A stretch of DNA of 38,203 nucleotides, from NCBI GenBank assembly GCA_051530055.1, contig JBMGUZ010000021.1:1-38203 (forward strand), read 5' to 3'. This DNA comes from Neoechinorhynchus agilis. Lineage: Eukaryota > Acanthocephala. The notes beneath the pieces are model-generated. The model searched no databases. It was not told where the DNA came from and was given only the letters and a program-made list of their open reading frames with translations. Positions 1 to 13,293 of the stretch are shown here, one piece after another. Position 1 is the first letter of the stretch; each line of letters starts with the position of its first letter. The position numbers and the translations under genes are program-made.

Positions 1-34
1 CAATGAGCCAATATCTTAATCGGGCATCGGTTTA
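1..34 (+). repeat. Partial satellite monomer at left edge
   Basis: These 34 bp are the 3' end of a monomer, from CAATGAGCC to the CGGTTTA junction. The copy has CTTAATCGGG rather than the commoner CTTCATCGGG. The array therefore continues beyond the left edge. Confidence 0.95.
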
Positions 35-1579
35 GAACCGCTACTTACTGTTTGTTAGTTATTTACGCTTTAGGTGCCCTTTAGAAAGTTTTTCGATTTT
101 TGCACACTAAAGATGTTCAGGAAAGGAAACTTCTTGCAGTTTGCGTCTGACTGATTTCCGGTATCTTTTCTTTGATCATTTCCGCGTATTGTTAACAAAT
201 TATAAAACTTTAAGAATAATTAAGAGAAAGTGTCACATCGGATTATGCAAAAGCTTAGATTTAACTCCAGTATGAAATTTTTCTTTAATTTCTAGTTCCC
301 TCGGAGACTCAATGAGCCAATATCTTCATCGGGCATCGGTTTAGAACCGCTACTTACTGTTTGTTATTAATGAACGCTTTAGGTGCCCTTTAGAAAGTTG
401 TTCGATTTTTGCTCACTGAAGATGTTCAGGAAAGGAAACTTCTTGCAGTTTGCGTCTGACTGATTTCCGGTATCTTTTCTTTGATCATTTCCGCGTATTG
501 TTAACAAATTATAAAACTTTAAGAACAGTTAAGAGAAAGTGTCACATCGGATTATGCAAAAGCTTAGATTTTGCTCCATTATTAAATTTTTCTTTAATTT
601 CTAGTTCCCTGGGAGACTCAATGAGCCAATATCTTCATCGGGCATCGGTTTAGAACCGCTACTTACTGCTTGTTATTAATGAAAGCTTAAGGTGCCCTTT
701 AGAAAGTTGTTCGATTTTTGCCCACTGAAGATGTTCAGCAAAGGAAACTTCTTGCAGTTTGCGTCTAACCGATTTAAGGTATTTGTTATTTGATCTTTTC
801 CGCGTATTATTAACAAATTATAAAACTCTAAGAATAATTAAGAGAAAGTGTCACATCGGATTATGCAAAAGCTTGGATTTTACTCCATTATTATATTTTT
901 CTTTAATTTCTAGTTCCCTCGGAGACTCAATGAGCCAATATCTTAATCGGGCATCTGTTTAGAACTGCCACTTACTGTTTGTTAGTAATGAACGCTTTAG
1001 GTGCCCTTTAGAAAGTTGTTCGATTTTTGCCCGCTTAAGATGTTCAGGAAAATAAACTTCTTGCAGTTTGCGTCTGACTGATTTCCGGTATTTTTTATTT
1101 GATCTTTTCCGCGTATTGTTAACAAATTATAAAACTTTAGGAATAATTAAGAGAAAGTGTCACATCGGATTATGCAAAAGCTTAGATTTAACTCCATTAT
1201 TAATTTTTTCTTTAATTTCTAGTTCCCTCGGAGACTCAATGAGCCAATATCTTAATCGGGCATCGGTTTAGAACTGCCACTTACTGTTTGTTAGTAATGA
1301 ACGCTTTAGGTGCCCTTTAGAAAGTTGTTCGATTTTTGCCCACTTAAGATGTTCAGGAAAATAAACTTCTTGCAGTTTGCGTCTGACTGATTTCCGGTAT
1401 TTTTTATTTGATCTTTTCCGCGTATTGTTAACAAATTATAAAACTTTAGGAATAATTAAGAGAAAGTGTCACATCGGATTATGCAAAAGCTTGGATTTAA
1501 CTCCGATATTAAATTTTTCTTTAATTTCTAGTTCCCTCGGAGGCTCAATGAGTCGATATCTTCATCGGGCATCGGTTTA
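35..1579 (+). repeat. Higher-order block alpha, copy 1 (M1-M5)
   Basis: Five monomers with a distinctive order: a TATCTTTTCTTTG/TATGAAAT unit; a unit with AAGAACAGTT and TTTTGCTCC; a GATTTAAGG unit beginning TGCTTGTTATTAATGAAAGC; a CTTAAG/GAAAATAAAC unit with TTAATTTTTT; and a unit with CCGATATT, GGAGGCTC and GAGTCGATATC. The same order returns at 24403-25947. From about position 100 to 1579 I find roughly six substitutions between the copies; monomer 344-652 matches 24712-25020 base for base. The left limit of near-identity falls inside the first monomer. Confidence 0.88.
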
Positions 1580-2196
1580 GAACCGCTACTTACTGTTTGT
1601 TAGTAATGAACGCTTTAGGTGCCCTTTAGAAAGTTGTTCGATTTTTGCCCACTAAAGATGTTCAGCAAAGGAAACTTCTTGCAGTTTGCGTCTGACTGAT
1701 TTCCGGTATTTTTTATTTGATCTTTTCCGCGTATTGTTAACAAATTATAAAACTCTAAGAATAATTAAGAGAAAGTGTCACATCGGATTATGCAAAAGCT
1801 TAGATTTAACTCCAATATTAAATTTTTCTTTAATTTCTAGTTCCCTCGGAGACTCAATGAGCCAATATCTTCATCGGGCATCGGTTTAGAACCGCTACTT
1901 ACTGTTTGTTAGTAATGAACGCTTTAGGTGCCCTTTAGAAAGTTGTTCGATTTTTGCCCACTGAAGATGTTCAGCAAAGGAAACTTCTTGCAGTTTGCGT
2001 CTGACTGATTTCCGGTATTTTTATTTGATCTTTTCCGCGTATTGTTAACAAATTATAAAACTTTAGGAATAATTAAGAGAAAGTGTCACATCGGATTATG
2101 CAAAAGCTTAGATTTAACTCCATTATTAAATTTTTCTTTAATTTCTAGTTCCCTCGGAGACTCAATGAGCCAATATCTTCATCGGGCATCGGTTTA

Positions 2197-5100
2197 GAAC
2201 CGCTACTTACTGTTTGTTATTAATGGACGCTTAAGGTGCCCTTTAGAAAGTTGTTCGATTTTTGCCCACTAAAGATGTTCAGGAAAGGAAACTTCTTGCA
2301 GTTTGCGTCTGACTGATTTCCGGTATTTTTATTTGATCTTTTCCGCGTATTGTTAACAAATTATAAAACTTTAGGAATAATTAAGAGAAAGTGTCACATC
2401 GGATTATGCAAAAGCTTAGATTTAACTCCATTATTAAATTTTTCTTTAATTTCTAGTTCCCTCGGAGACTCAATGAGCCAATATCTTCATCGGGCATCGG
2501 TTTAGAACCGCTACTTACTGTTTGTTAGTAATGGACGCTTTAGGTGCCCTTTAGAAAGTTGTTCGATTTTTGCCACTAAAGATGTTCAGCAAAGGAAACT
2601 TCTTGCAGTTTGCGTCTGACTGATTTCCGGTAATTTTTATTTGATCATTTCCGCGTATTGTTAACAAATTATAAAACTTTAAGAATAATTAAGAGAAAGT
2701 GTCACATCGGATTATGCAAAAGCTTAGATTTAACTCCATTATTAAATTTTTCTTTAATTTCTAGTTCCCTCGGAGACTCAATGAGCCAATATCGTCATCG
2801 GGCATCGGTTTAGAACCGCTACTTACTGTTTGTTATTAATGGACGCTTAAGGTGCCCTTTAGAAAGTTGTTCGATTTTTGCCCACTAAAGATGTTCAGCA
2901 AAGGAAACTTCTTGCAGTTTGCGTCTAACTGATTTCCGGTATTTTTCTTTGATCATTTCCGCGTATTGTTAACAAATTATAAAACTTTAAGAATAATTAA
3001 GAGAAAGTGTCACATCGGATTATGCAAAAGCTTAGATTTAACTCCAGTATGAAATTTTTCTTTAATTTCTAGTTCCCTCGGAGACTCAATGAGCCAATAT
3101 CTTCATCGGGAATCGGTTTAGAACCGCTACTTACTGTTTGTTATTAATGGACGCTTAAGGTGCCCTTTAGAAAGTTGTTCGATTTTTTCCCACTAAAGAT
3201 GTTCAGCAAAGGAAACTTCTTGCAGTTTGCGTCTGACTGATTTCCGGTATTTTTATTTGATCTTTTCCGCGTATTGTTAACAAATTATAAAACTTTAAGA
3301 ATAATTAAGAGAAAGTGTCACATCGGATTATGCAAAAGCTTAGATTTAACTCCATTATTAAATTTTTCTTTTATTTCTAGTTCCCTCGGAGACTCAATGA
3401 GCCAATATCTTCATCGGGAATCGGTTTAGAACCGCTACTTACTGTTTGTTAGTAATGAACGCTTTAGGTGCCCTTTAGAAAGTTGTTCGTTTTTTGCCCA
3501 CTGAAGATGTTCAGGAAAGGAAACTTCTTGCAGTTTGCGTCTGACTCATTTCCGGTATTTTTTATTTGATCATTTCCGCGTATTATTAACAAATTATAAA
3601 ACTCTAAGAATAATTGAAAGTGTCACATCGGATTATGCAAAAGCTTAGATTTAACTCCATTATTAAATTTTTCTTTTATTTCTAGTTCCCTCGGAGACTC
3701 AATGAGCCAATATCTTCATCGGGAATCGGTTTAGAACCGCTACTTACTGTTTGTTATTAATGGACGCTTAAGGTGCCCTTTAGAAAGTTGTTCGATTTTT
3801 GCCCACTAAAGATGTTCAGCAAAGGAAACTTCTTGCAGTTTGCGTCTGACTGATTTCCGGTATTTTTCATTTGATCATTTCCGCGTATTGTTAACAAATT
3901 ATAAAACTTTAATAATTAAGAGAAAGTGTCACATCGGATTATGCAAAAGCTTAGATTTAACTCCATTATTAAATTTTTCTTTAATTTCTAGTTCCCTCGG
4001 AGACTCAATGAGCCAATATCTTCATCGGGCATCGGTTTAGAACCGCTACTTACTGTTTGTTATTAATGGACGCTTTAGGTGCCCTTTAGAAAGTTTGATT
4101 TTTGCCACTAAAGATGTTCAGCAAAGGAAACTTCTTGCAGTTTGCGTCTGACTGATTTCCGGTATTTTTCATTTGATCATTTCCGCGTATTGTTAACAAA
4201 TTATAAAACTTTAACAATAATTAAGAGAAAGTGTCACATCGGATTATGCAAAAGCTTAGATTTAACTCCAGTATGAAATTTTTCTTTAATTTCTAGTTCC
4301 CTCGGAGACTCAATGAGCCAATATCTTCATCGGGAATCGGTTTAGAACCGCTACTTACTGTTTGTTATTAATGGACGCTTAAGGTGCCCTTTAGAAAGTT
4401 GTTCGATTTTTGCCCACTAAAGATGTTCAGGAAAGGAAACTTCTTGCAGTTTGCGTCTGACTCATTTCCGGTATTTTTTATTTGATCATTTCCGCGTATT
4501 GTTAACAAATTATAAAACTTTAAGAATAATTAAGAGAAAGTGTCACATCGGATTATGCAAAAGCTTAGATTTAACTCAAAAATTAAATTTTTCTTTTATT
4601 TTTTAGTTCCCTCGGAGACTCAATGAGCCAATATCTTCATCGGGAATCGGTTTAGAACCGCCACTTACTGTTTGTTAGTAATGAACGCTTTAGGTGCCCT
4701 TTAGAAAGTTGTTCGTTTTTTGCCCACTGAAGATGTTCAGGAAAGGAAACTTCTTGCAGTTTGCGTCTGACTCATTTCCGGTATTTTTTATTTGATCATT
4801 TCCGCGTATTGTTAACAAATTATAAAACTTTAAGAATAATTAAGAGAAAGTGTCACATCGGATTATGCAAAAGCTTAGATTTAACTCCAGTATGAAATTT
4901 TTCTTTAATTTCTAGTTCCCTCGGAGACTCAATGAGCCAATATCTTCATCGGGCATCGGTTTAGAACCGCTACTTACTGCTTGTTATTAATGAAAGCTTT
5001 AGGTGCCCTTTAGAAAGTTGTTCGATTTTTGCCCACTAAAGATGTTCAGCAAAGGAAACTTCTTGCAGTTTGCGTCTGACTGATTTCCGGTATCTTTTCT

Positions 5101-5580
5101 TTGATCATTTCCGCGTATTGTTAACAAATTATAAAACTTTAACAATAATTAAGAGAAAGTGTCACATCGGATTATGCAAAAGCTTAGATTTAACTCAAAA
5201 ATTAAATTTTTCTTTAATTTCTAGTTCCCTCGGAGACTCGATGAGCCAATATCTTGATCGGGCATCGGTTTAGAACCGCTACTTACTGCTTGTTATTAAT
5301 GAAAGTTTTAGGTGCCCTTTAGAAAGTTGTTCGATTTTTGCCCACTAAAGATGTTCAGTAAAGGAAACTTCTTGCAGTTTTCGTCTAACTGATTTCCGGT
5401 ATTTTTATTTGATCTTTTCCGCGTATTGTTAACAAATTATAAAACTTTAACAATAATTAAGAGAAAGTGTCACATCGGATTATGCAAAAGCTTAGATTTA
5501 ACTCGAGTATTAAATTTTTCTTTAATTTCTAGTTCCCTCGGAGACTCAATGAGTCGATATCTTCATCGGGCATCGGTTTA
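2197..5580 (+). repeat. Eleven-monomer block gamma, copy 1 (M8-M18)
   Basis: Eleven monomers whose rare marks recur in the same order 4,926-4,934 bp downstream: GGTAATTTTTATTTG (2629) and ATCGTCATCG (2791); GATTTTTTCCC (3181); a 4-bp loss giving AATAATTGAAAG (around 3609); the ACTCAAAAATT/TATTTTTTAG unit (4345-4654); GTTCGTTTTTTG (4655 unit); and GCAGTTTTCGTC (5375). Units 4345-5272 look almost identical to their partners, while 3734-4344 differ by small deletions. Similarity stops near 5440, where ACTCGAGTATT faces ACTCCATTATT. Confidence 0.85.
3429..3733 (+). repeat. 305-bp monomer with 4-bp deletion (M12)
   Basis: The unit has AATAATTGAAAGTG where others have AATAATTAAGAGAAAGTG, a loss of four bases. 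The same loss occurs at 8356-8660 and nowhere else that I found, which makes it a good tag for the gamma duplication. Confidence 0.85.
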
Positions 5581-7122
5581 GAACCGCTACTTACTGCTTG
5601 TTATTAATGAAAGCTTTAGGTGCCCTTTAGAAAGTTGTTCGATTTTTGCCACTAAAGATGTTCAGCAAAGGAAACTTCTTGCAGTTTGCGTCTGACTGAT
5701 TTCCGGTATCTTTTCTTTGATCATTTCCGCGTATTGTTAACAAATTATAAAACTTTAAGAATAATTAAGAGAAAGTGTCACATCGGATTATGCAAAAGCT
5801 TAGATTTAACTCCAATATTAAATTTTTCTTTAATTTCTAGTTCCCTCGGAGACTCGATGAGCCAATATCTTCATCGGGCATCGGTTTAGAACCGCTACTT
5901 ACTGTTTGTTATTAATGGACGCTTAAGGTGCCCTTTAGAAAGTTGTTCGATTTTTGCCCACTAAAGATGTTCAGCAAAGGAAACTTCTTGCAGTTTGCGT
6001 ATAACTTATTTCCGGTATTTTTATTTGATCTTTTCCGCGTATTGTTAACAAATTATAAAACTTTAACAATAATTAAGAGAAAGTGTCACATCGGATTATG
6101 AAAAAGCTTAGATTTAACTCCATTATTAAATTTTTCTTTGATTTCTAGTTCCCTCGGAGACTCAATGAGCCAATATCTTCATCGGGAATCGGTTTAGAAC
6201 CGCTACTTACTGTTTGTTATTAATGGACGCTTAAGGTGCCCTTTAGAAAGTTGTTCGATTTTTGCCCACTAAAGATGTTCAGCAAAGGAAACTTCTTGCA
6301 GTTTGCGTCTGACTGATTTCCGGTATTTTTCATTTGATCATTTCCGCGTATTGTTAACAAATTATAAAACTTTAAGAATAATTAAGAGAAAGTGTCACAT
6401 CGGATTATGCAAAAGCTTAGATTTAACTCCAGTATGAAATTTTTCTTTAATTTCTAGTTCCCTCGGAGACTCAATGAGTCGATATCTTCATCGGGCATCG
6501 GTTTAGAACCGCTACTTACTGTTTGTTATTAATGAACGCTTTAGGTGCCCTTTAGAAAGTTGTTCGATTTTTGCCCACTAAAGATGTTCAGCAAAGGAAA
6601 CTTCTTGCAGTTTGCGTCTGACTGATTTCCGGTATCTTTTCTTTGATCATTTCCGCGTATTGTTAACAAATTATAAAACTTTAACAATAATTAAGAGAAA
6701 GTGTCACATCGGATTATGCAAAAGCTTAGATTTAACTCAAAAATTAAATTTTTCTTTAATTTCTAGTTCCCTCGGAGACTCAATGAGCCAATATCTTCAT
6801 CGGGCATCGGTTTAGAACCGCTACTTACTGCTTGTTATTAATGAACGCTTTAGGTGCCCTTTAGAAAGTTGTTCGATTTTTGCCCACTAAAGATGTTCAG
6901 CAAAGGAAACTTCTTGCAGTTTGCGTCTAACTGATTTCCGGTATTTTTATTTGATCTTTTCCGCGTATTGTTAACAAATTATAAAACTTTAGGAATAGTT
7001 AAGAGAAAGTGTCACATCGGATTATGCAAAAGCTTAGATTTAACTCCATTATTAAATTTTTCTTTTATTTCTAGTTCCCTCGGAGACTCAATGAGCCAAT
7101 ATCTTCATCGGGCATCGGTTTA

Positions 7123-10100
7123 GAACCGCTACTTACTGTTTGTTATTAATGGACGCTTAAGGTGCCCTTTAGAAAGTTGTTCGATTTTTGCCCACTAAAG
7201 ATGTTCAGGAAAGGAAACTTCTTGCAGTTTGCGTCTGACTGATTTCCGGTATTTTTATTTGATCTTTTCCGCGTATTGTTAACAAATTATAAAACTTTAA
7301 GAATAATTAAGAGAAAGTGTCACATCGGATTATGCAAAAGCTTAGATTTAACTCCATTATTAAATTTTTCTTTTATTTCTAGTTCCCTCGGAGACTCAAT
7401 GAGCCAATATCTTCATCGGGAATCGGTTTAGAACCGCTACTTACTGTTTGTTAGTAATGGACGCTTTAGGTGCCCTTCAGAAAGTTGTTTGATTTTTGCC
7501 ACTAAAGATGTTCAGCAAAGGAAACTTCTTGCAGTTTGCGTCTGACTGATTTCCGGTAATTTTTATTTGATCATTTCCGCGTATTGTTAACAAATTATAA
7601 AACTTTAGGAATAGTTAAGAGAAAGTGTCACATCGGATTATGCAAAAGCTTAGATTTAACTCCATTATTAAATTTTTCTTTAATTTCTAGTTCCCTCGGA
7701 GACTCGATGAGCCAATATCGTCATCGGGCATCGGTTTAGAACCGCTACTTACTGTTTGTTATTAATGGACGCTTAAGGTGCCCTTTAGAAAGTTGTTCGA
7801 TTTTTGCCCACTAAAGATGTTCAGCAAAGGAAACTTCTTGCAGTTTGCGTCTGACTGATTTCCGGTATCTTTTCTTTGATCATTTCCGCGTATTGTTAAC
7901 AAATTATAAAACTTTAAGAATAATTAAGAGAAAGTGTCACATCGGATTATGCAAAAGCTTAGATTTAACTCCAGTATGAAATTTTTCTTAAATTTTTAGT
8001 TCCCTCGGAGACTCGATGAGCCAATATCTTCATCGGGAATCGGTTTAGAACCGCAACTTACTGTTTGTTATTAATGGACGCTTAAGGTGCCCTTTAGAAA
8101 GTTGTTCGATTTTTTCCCACTAAAGATGTTCAGCAAAGGAAACTTCTTGCAGTTTGCGTCTAACTTATTTCCGGTATTTTTATTTGATCTTTTCCGCGTA
8201 TTGTTAACAAATTATAAAACTTTAGGAATAGTTAAGAGAAAGTGTCACATCGGATTATGCAAAAGCTTAGATTTAACTCCATTATTAAATTTTTCTTTTA
8301 TTTCTAGTTCCCTCGGAGACTCAATGAGCCAATATCTTCATCGGGAATCGGTTTAGAACCGCCACTTACTGTTTGTTAGTAATGAACGCTTTAGGTGCCC
8401 TTTAGAAAGTTGTTCGTTTTTTGCCCACTGAAGATGTTCAGGAAAGGAAACTTCTTGCAGTTTGCGTCTGACTCATTTCCGGTATTTTTTATTTGATCAT
8501 TTCCGCGTATTATTAACAAATTATAAAACTCTAAGAATAATTGAAAGTGTCACATCGGATTATGCAAAAGCTTAGATTTAACTCCATTATTAAATTTTTC
8601 TTTTATTTCTAGTTCCCTCGGAGACTCAATGAGCCAATATCTTCATCGGGAATCGGTTTAGAACCGCTACTTACTGTTTGTTATTAATGGACGCTTAAGG
8701 TGCCCTTTAGAAAGTTGTTCGATTTTTGCACACTAAAGATGTTCAGCAAAGGAAACTTCTTGCAGTTTGCGTCTGACTGATTTCCGGTATTTTTCATTTG
8801 ATCATTTCCGCGTATTATTAACAAATTATAAAACTTTAACAATAATTAAGAGAAAGTGTCACATCGGATTATGCAAAAGCTTAGATTTAACTCCATTATT
8901 AAATTTTTCTTTGATTTCTAGTTCCCTCGGAGACTCAATGAGCCAATATCTTCATCGGGAATCGGTTTAGAACCGCTACTTACTGTTTGTTATTAATGGA
9001 CGCTTAAGGTGCCCTTTAGAAAGTTGTTCGATTTTTTCCCACTAAAGATGTTCAGCAAAGGAAACTTCTTGCAGTTTGCGTCTGACTGATTTCCGGTATT
9101 TTTCATTTGATCATTTCCGCGTATTGTTAACAAATTATAAAACTTTAACAATAATTAAGAGAAAGTGTCACATCGGATTATGAAAAAGCTTAGATTTAAC
9201 TCCAGTATGAAATTTTTCTTTAATTTCTAGTTCCCTCGGAGACTCGATGAGCCAATATCTTCATCGGGAATCGGTTTAGAACCGCTACTTACTGTTTGTT
9301 ATTAATGGACGCTTAAGGTGCCCTTTAGAAAGTTGTTCGATTTTTGCCCACTAAAGATGTTCAGGAAAGGAAACTTCTTGCAGTTTGCGTCTGACTCATT
9401 TCCGGTATTTTTTATTTGATCATTTCCGCGTATTGTTAACAAATTATAAAACTTTAAGAATAATTAAGAGAAAGTGTCACATCGGATTATGCAAAAGCTT
9501 AGATTTAACTCAAAAATTAAATTTTTCTTTTATTTTTTAGTTCCCTCGGAGACTCAATGAGCCAATATCTTCATCGGGAATCGGTTTAGAACCGCCACTT
9601 ACTGTTTGTTAGTAATGAACGCTTTAGGTGCCCTTTAGAAAGTTGTTCGTTTTTTGCCCACTGAAGATGTTCAGGAAAGGAAACTTCTTGCAGTTTGCGT
9701 CTGACTCATTTCCGGTATTTTTTATTTGATCATTTCCGCGTATTGTTAACAAATTATAAAACTTTAAGAATAATTAAGAGAAAGTGTCACATCGGATTAT
9801 GCAAAAGCTTAGATTTAACTCCAGTATGAAATTTTTCTTTAATTTCTAGTTCCCTCGGAGACTCAATGAGCCAATATCTTCATCGGGCATCGGTTTAGAA
9901 CCGCTACTTACTGCTTGTTATTAATGAAAGCTTTAGGTGCCCTTTAGAAAGTTGTTCGATTTTTGCCCACTAAAGATGTTCAGCAAAGGAAACTTCTTGC
10001 AGTTTGCGTCTGACTGATTTCCGGTATCTTTTCTTTGATCATTTCCGCGTATTGTTAACAAATTATAAAACTTTAACAATAATTAAGAGAAAGTGTCACA

Positions 10101-10514
10101 TCGGATTATGCAAAAGCTTAGATTTAACTCAAAAATTAAATTTTTCTTTAATTTCTAGTTCCCTCGGAGACTCGATGAGCCAATATCTTCATCGGGCATC
10201 GGTTTAGAACCGCTACTTACTGCTTGTTATTAATGAAAGCTTTAGGTGCCCTTTAGAAAGTTGTTCGATTTTTGCCCACTAAAGATGTTCAGCAAAGGAA
10301 ACTTCTTGCAGTTTTCGTCTAACTGATTTCCGGTATTTTTATTTGATCTTTTCCGCGTATTGTTAACAAATTATAAAACTTTAAGAATAATTAAGAGAAA
10401 GTGTCACATCGGATTATGCAAAAGCTTAGATTTAACTCCATTATTAAATTTTTCTTTTATTTCTAGTTCCCTCGGAGACTCAATGAGCCAATATCTTCAT
10501 CGGGAATCGGTTTA
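7123..10514 (+). repeat. Eleven-monomer block gamma, copy 2 (M24-M34)
   Basis: Counterpart of 2197-5580, sixteen monomers downstream. Matching marks are GGTAATTTTTATTTG (7555), ATCGTCATCG (7717), GATTTTTTCCC (8108), AATAATTGAAAG (8536), ACTCAAAAATT with TATTTTTTAG (unit 9279-9588), GTTCGTTTTTTG (unit 9589) and GCAGTTTTCGTC (10309). Private differences include CCCTTCAG and GTTTGATTT in the unit at 7431, and GATTATGAAAAAGC in the unit at 8970. The five monomers between the two blocks (5581-7122) include a unit at 6506 that resembles those at 4964 and 9898. Confidence 0.85.
8356..8660 (+). repeat. 305-bp monomer with 4-bp deletion (M28)
   Basis: It shares the AATAATTGAAAGTG deletion, GTTCGTTTTTTG, GACTCATTTCC and TATTATTAAC with the unit at 3429. 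It lies 4,927 bp downstream, in register with gamma copy 2. Confidence 0.85.
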
Positions 10515-12057
10515 GAACCGCTACTTACTGTTTGTTATTAATGGACGCTTAAGGTGCCCAATAGAAAGTTGTTCGATTTTTGCCCACTAAAGATGTTCAG
10601 CAAAGGAAACTTCTTGCAGTTTGCGTCTGACTGATTTCCGGTATTTTTATTTGATCTTTTCCGCGTATTGTTAACAAATTATAAAACTTTAGGAATAATT
10701 AAGAGAAAGTGTCACATCGGATTATGCAAAAGCTTAGATTTAACTCCATTATTAAATTTTTCTTTTATTTCTAGTTCCCTCGGAGACTCAATGAGCCAAT
10801 ATCTTCATCGGGAATCGGTTTAGAACCGCTACTTACTGTTTGTTATTAATGGACGCTTAAGGTGCCCTTTAGAAAGTTGTTCGATTTTTGCCCACTAAAG
10901 ATGTTCAGGAAAGGAAACTTCTTGCAGTTTGCGTCTGACTCATTTCCGGTATTTTTTATTTGATCATTTCCGCGTATTGTTAACAAATTATAAAACTTTA
11001 AGAATAATTAAGAGAAAGTGTCACATCGGATTATGCAAAAGCTTAGATTTAACTCCATTATTAAATTTTTCTTTTATTTCTAGTTCCCTCGGAGACTCAA
11101 TGAGCCAATATCTTCATCGGGAATCGGTTTAGAACCGCCACTTACTGTTTGTTAGTAATGGACGCTTAAGGTGCCCTTTAGAAAGTTGTTCGTTTTTTAC
11201 CCACTGAAGATGTTCAGGAAAGGAAACTTCTTGCAGTTTGCGTCTGACTAATTTCCGGTATTTTTTATTTGATCATTTCCGCGTATTCTTAACAAATTAT
11301 AAAACTTTAGGAATAATTAAGAGAAAGTGTCACATCGGATTATGCAAAAGCTTAGATTTAACTCCAGTATGAAATTTTTCTTTAATTTCTAGTTCCCTCG
11401 GAGACTCAATGAGCCAATATCTTCATCGGGAATCGGTTTAGAACCGCCACTTACTGTTCGTTAGTAATGAACGCTTTAGGTGCCCTTTAGAAAGTTGTTC
11501 GTTTTTTGCCCACTGTGATGTTCAGGAAAGGAAACTTCTTGCAGTTTGCGTCTGACTCATTTCCGCTATTTTTTATTTGATCATTTCCGCGTATTGTTAA
11601 CAAATTATAAAACTTTAAGAATAATTAAGAGAAAGTGTCACATCGGATTATGCAAAAGCTTAGATTTAACTCCAGTATGAAATTTTTCTTTAATTTCTAG
11701 TTCCCTCGGAGACTCAATGAGTCGATATCTTCATCGGGCATCGGTTTGGAACCGCTACTTACTGCTTGTTATTAACGAAAGCTTTAGGTGCCCTTTAGAA
11801 AGTTGTTCGATTTTTGCCCACTAAAGATGTTCAGCAAAGGAAACTTCTTGCAGTTTGCGTCTGACTGATTTCCGGTATCTTTTCTTTGATCATTTCCGCG
11901 TATTGTTAACAAATTATAAAACTTTAACAATAATTAAGAGAAAGTGTCACATCGGATTATGCAAAAGCTTAGATTTAACTCCAGTATGAAATTTTTCTTA
12001 AATTTTTAGTTCCCTCGGAGACTCGATGAGCCAATATCTTCATCGGGAATCGGTTTA

Positions 12058-13293
12058 GAACCGCTACTTACTGTTTGTTATTAATGGACGCTTAAGGTGC
12101 CCTTTAGAAAGTTGTTCGATTTTTGCACACTAAAGATGTTCAGGAAAGGAAACTTCTTGCAGTTTGCGTCTGACTGATTTCCGGTATCTTTTCTTTGATC
12201 ATTTCCGCGTATTGTTAACAAATTATAAAACTTTAACAATAATTAAGAGAAAGTGTCACATCGGATTATGCAAAAGCTTAGATTTAACTCCAGTATGAAA
12301 TTTTTCTTTTATTTCTAGTTCCCTCGGAGACTCAATGAGCCAATATCTTCATCGGGAATCGGTTTAGAACCGCTACTTACTGTTTGTTATTAATGGACGC
12401 TTAAGGTGCCCTTTAGAAAGTTGTTCGATTTTTGCCCACTAAAGATGTTCAGGAAAGGAAACTTCTTGCAGTTTGCGTCTGACTAATTTCCGGTATCTTT
12501 TCTTTGATCATTTCCGCGTATTGTTAACAAATTATAAAACTTTAAGAATAATTAAGAGAAAGTGTCACATCGGATTATGCAAAAGCTTAGATTTAACTCC
12601 AGTATGAAATTTTTCTTAAATTTCTAGTTCCCTCGGAGACTCGATGAGCCAATATCTTCATCGGGCATCGGTTTAGAACCGCTACTTACTGTTTGTTATT
12701 AATGGACGCTTAAGGTGCCCTTTAGAAAGTTGTTCGATTTTTGCACACTAAAGATGTTCAGGAAAGGAAACTTCTTGCAGTTTGCGTCTGACTGATTTCC
12801 GGTATCTTTTCTTTGATCATTTCCGCGTATTGTTAACAAATTATAAAACTTTAAGAATAATTAAGAGAAAGTGTCACATCGGATTATGCAAAAGCTTAGA
12901 TTTAACTCCAGTATGAAATTTTTCTTTTATTTCTAGTTCCCTCGGAGACTCAATGAGCCAATATCTTCATCGGGAATCGGTTTAGAACCGCTACTTACTG
13001 TTTGTTATTAATGGACGCTTAAGGTGCCCTTTAGAAAGTTGTTCGATTTTTGCCCACTAAAGATGTTCAGCAAAGGAAACTTCTTGCAGTTTGCGTCTGA
13101 CTAATTTCCGGTATTTGTTCTTTGATCTTTTCCGCGTATTGTTAAAAAATTATAAAACTTTAAGAATAATTAAGAGAAAGTGTCACATCCGATTATGCAA
13201 AAGCTTAGATTTAACTCCAGTATGAAATTTTTCTTAAATTTCTAGTTCCCTCGGAGACTCAATGAGCCAATATCTTCATCGGGCATCGGTTTA
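12058..13293 (+). repeat. Two copies of a 618-bp dimer (M40-M43)
   Basis: Units at 12058 and 12676 share GCACACTAAAG, TATCTTTTCTTTG, CCAGTATGAAAT, TTTTATTTCTAG and a GGGAATCGG end. Units at 12367 and 12985 share CCCACTAAAG, GACTAATTTCC, CCAGTATGAAAT, CTTAAATTTCTAG and a GGGCATCGG end. The pattern is therefore ABAB with a 618-bp period. The unit at 11749 has the same CTTAAATTT mark and may be an earlier B. The second B has acquired TATTTGTTCTTTG, GTTAAAAAATT and CATCCGATT. Confidence 0.75.

Larger units (their letters stand above)
1..1888 (+). repeat. Domain 1: strict 309-bp monomers (M1-M6)
   Basis: Six full monomers, every one exactly 309 bp. Diagnostic variants are six T in GGTATTTTTTATTTG or the equal-length TATCTTTTCTTTG form, GCATCGG at the unit end, and CTTAATCGGG in several copies. 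This is the same sequence type as domain 3, from which it is separated by the 12-kb domain 2. The satellite type changes near 1889, where units become 308 bp and AATGGACGCTTAAGG appears. Confidence 0.85.

Noticed and set aside
8087-8356. Longer 89-codon open frames as a distinct gene type (also at 15797, 23825 and 34639)
   Set aside because: They result from small length changes near the T-run or unit middle that join the GTG-started upstream frame to the usual one; same satellite sequence.
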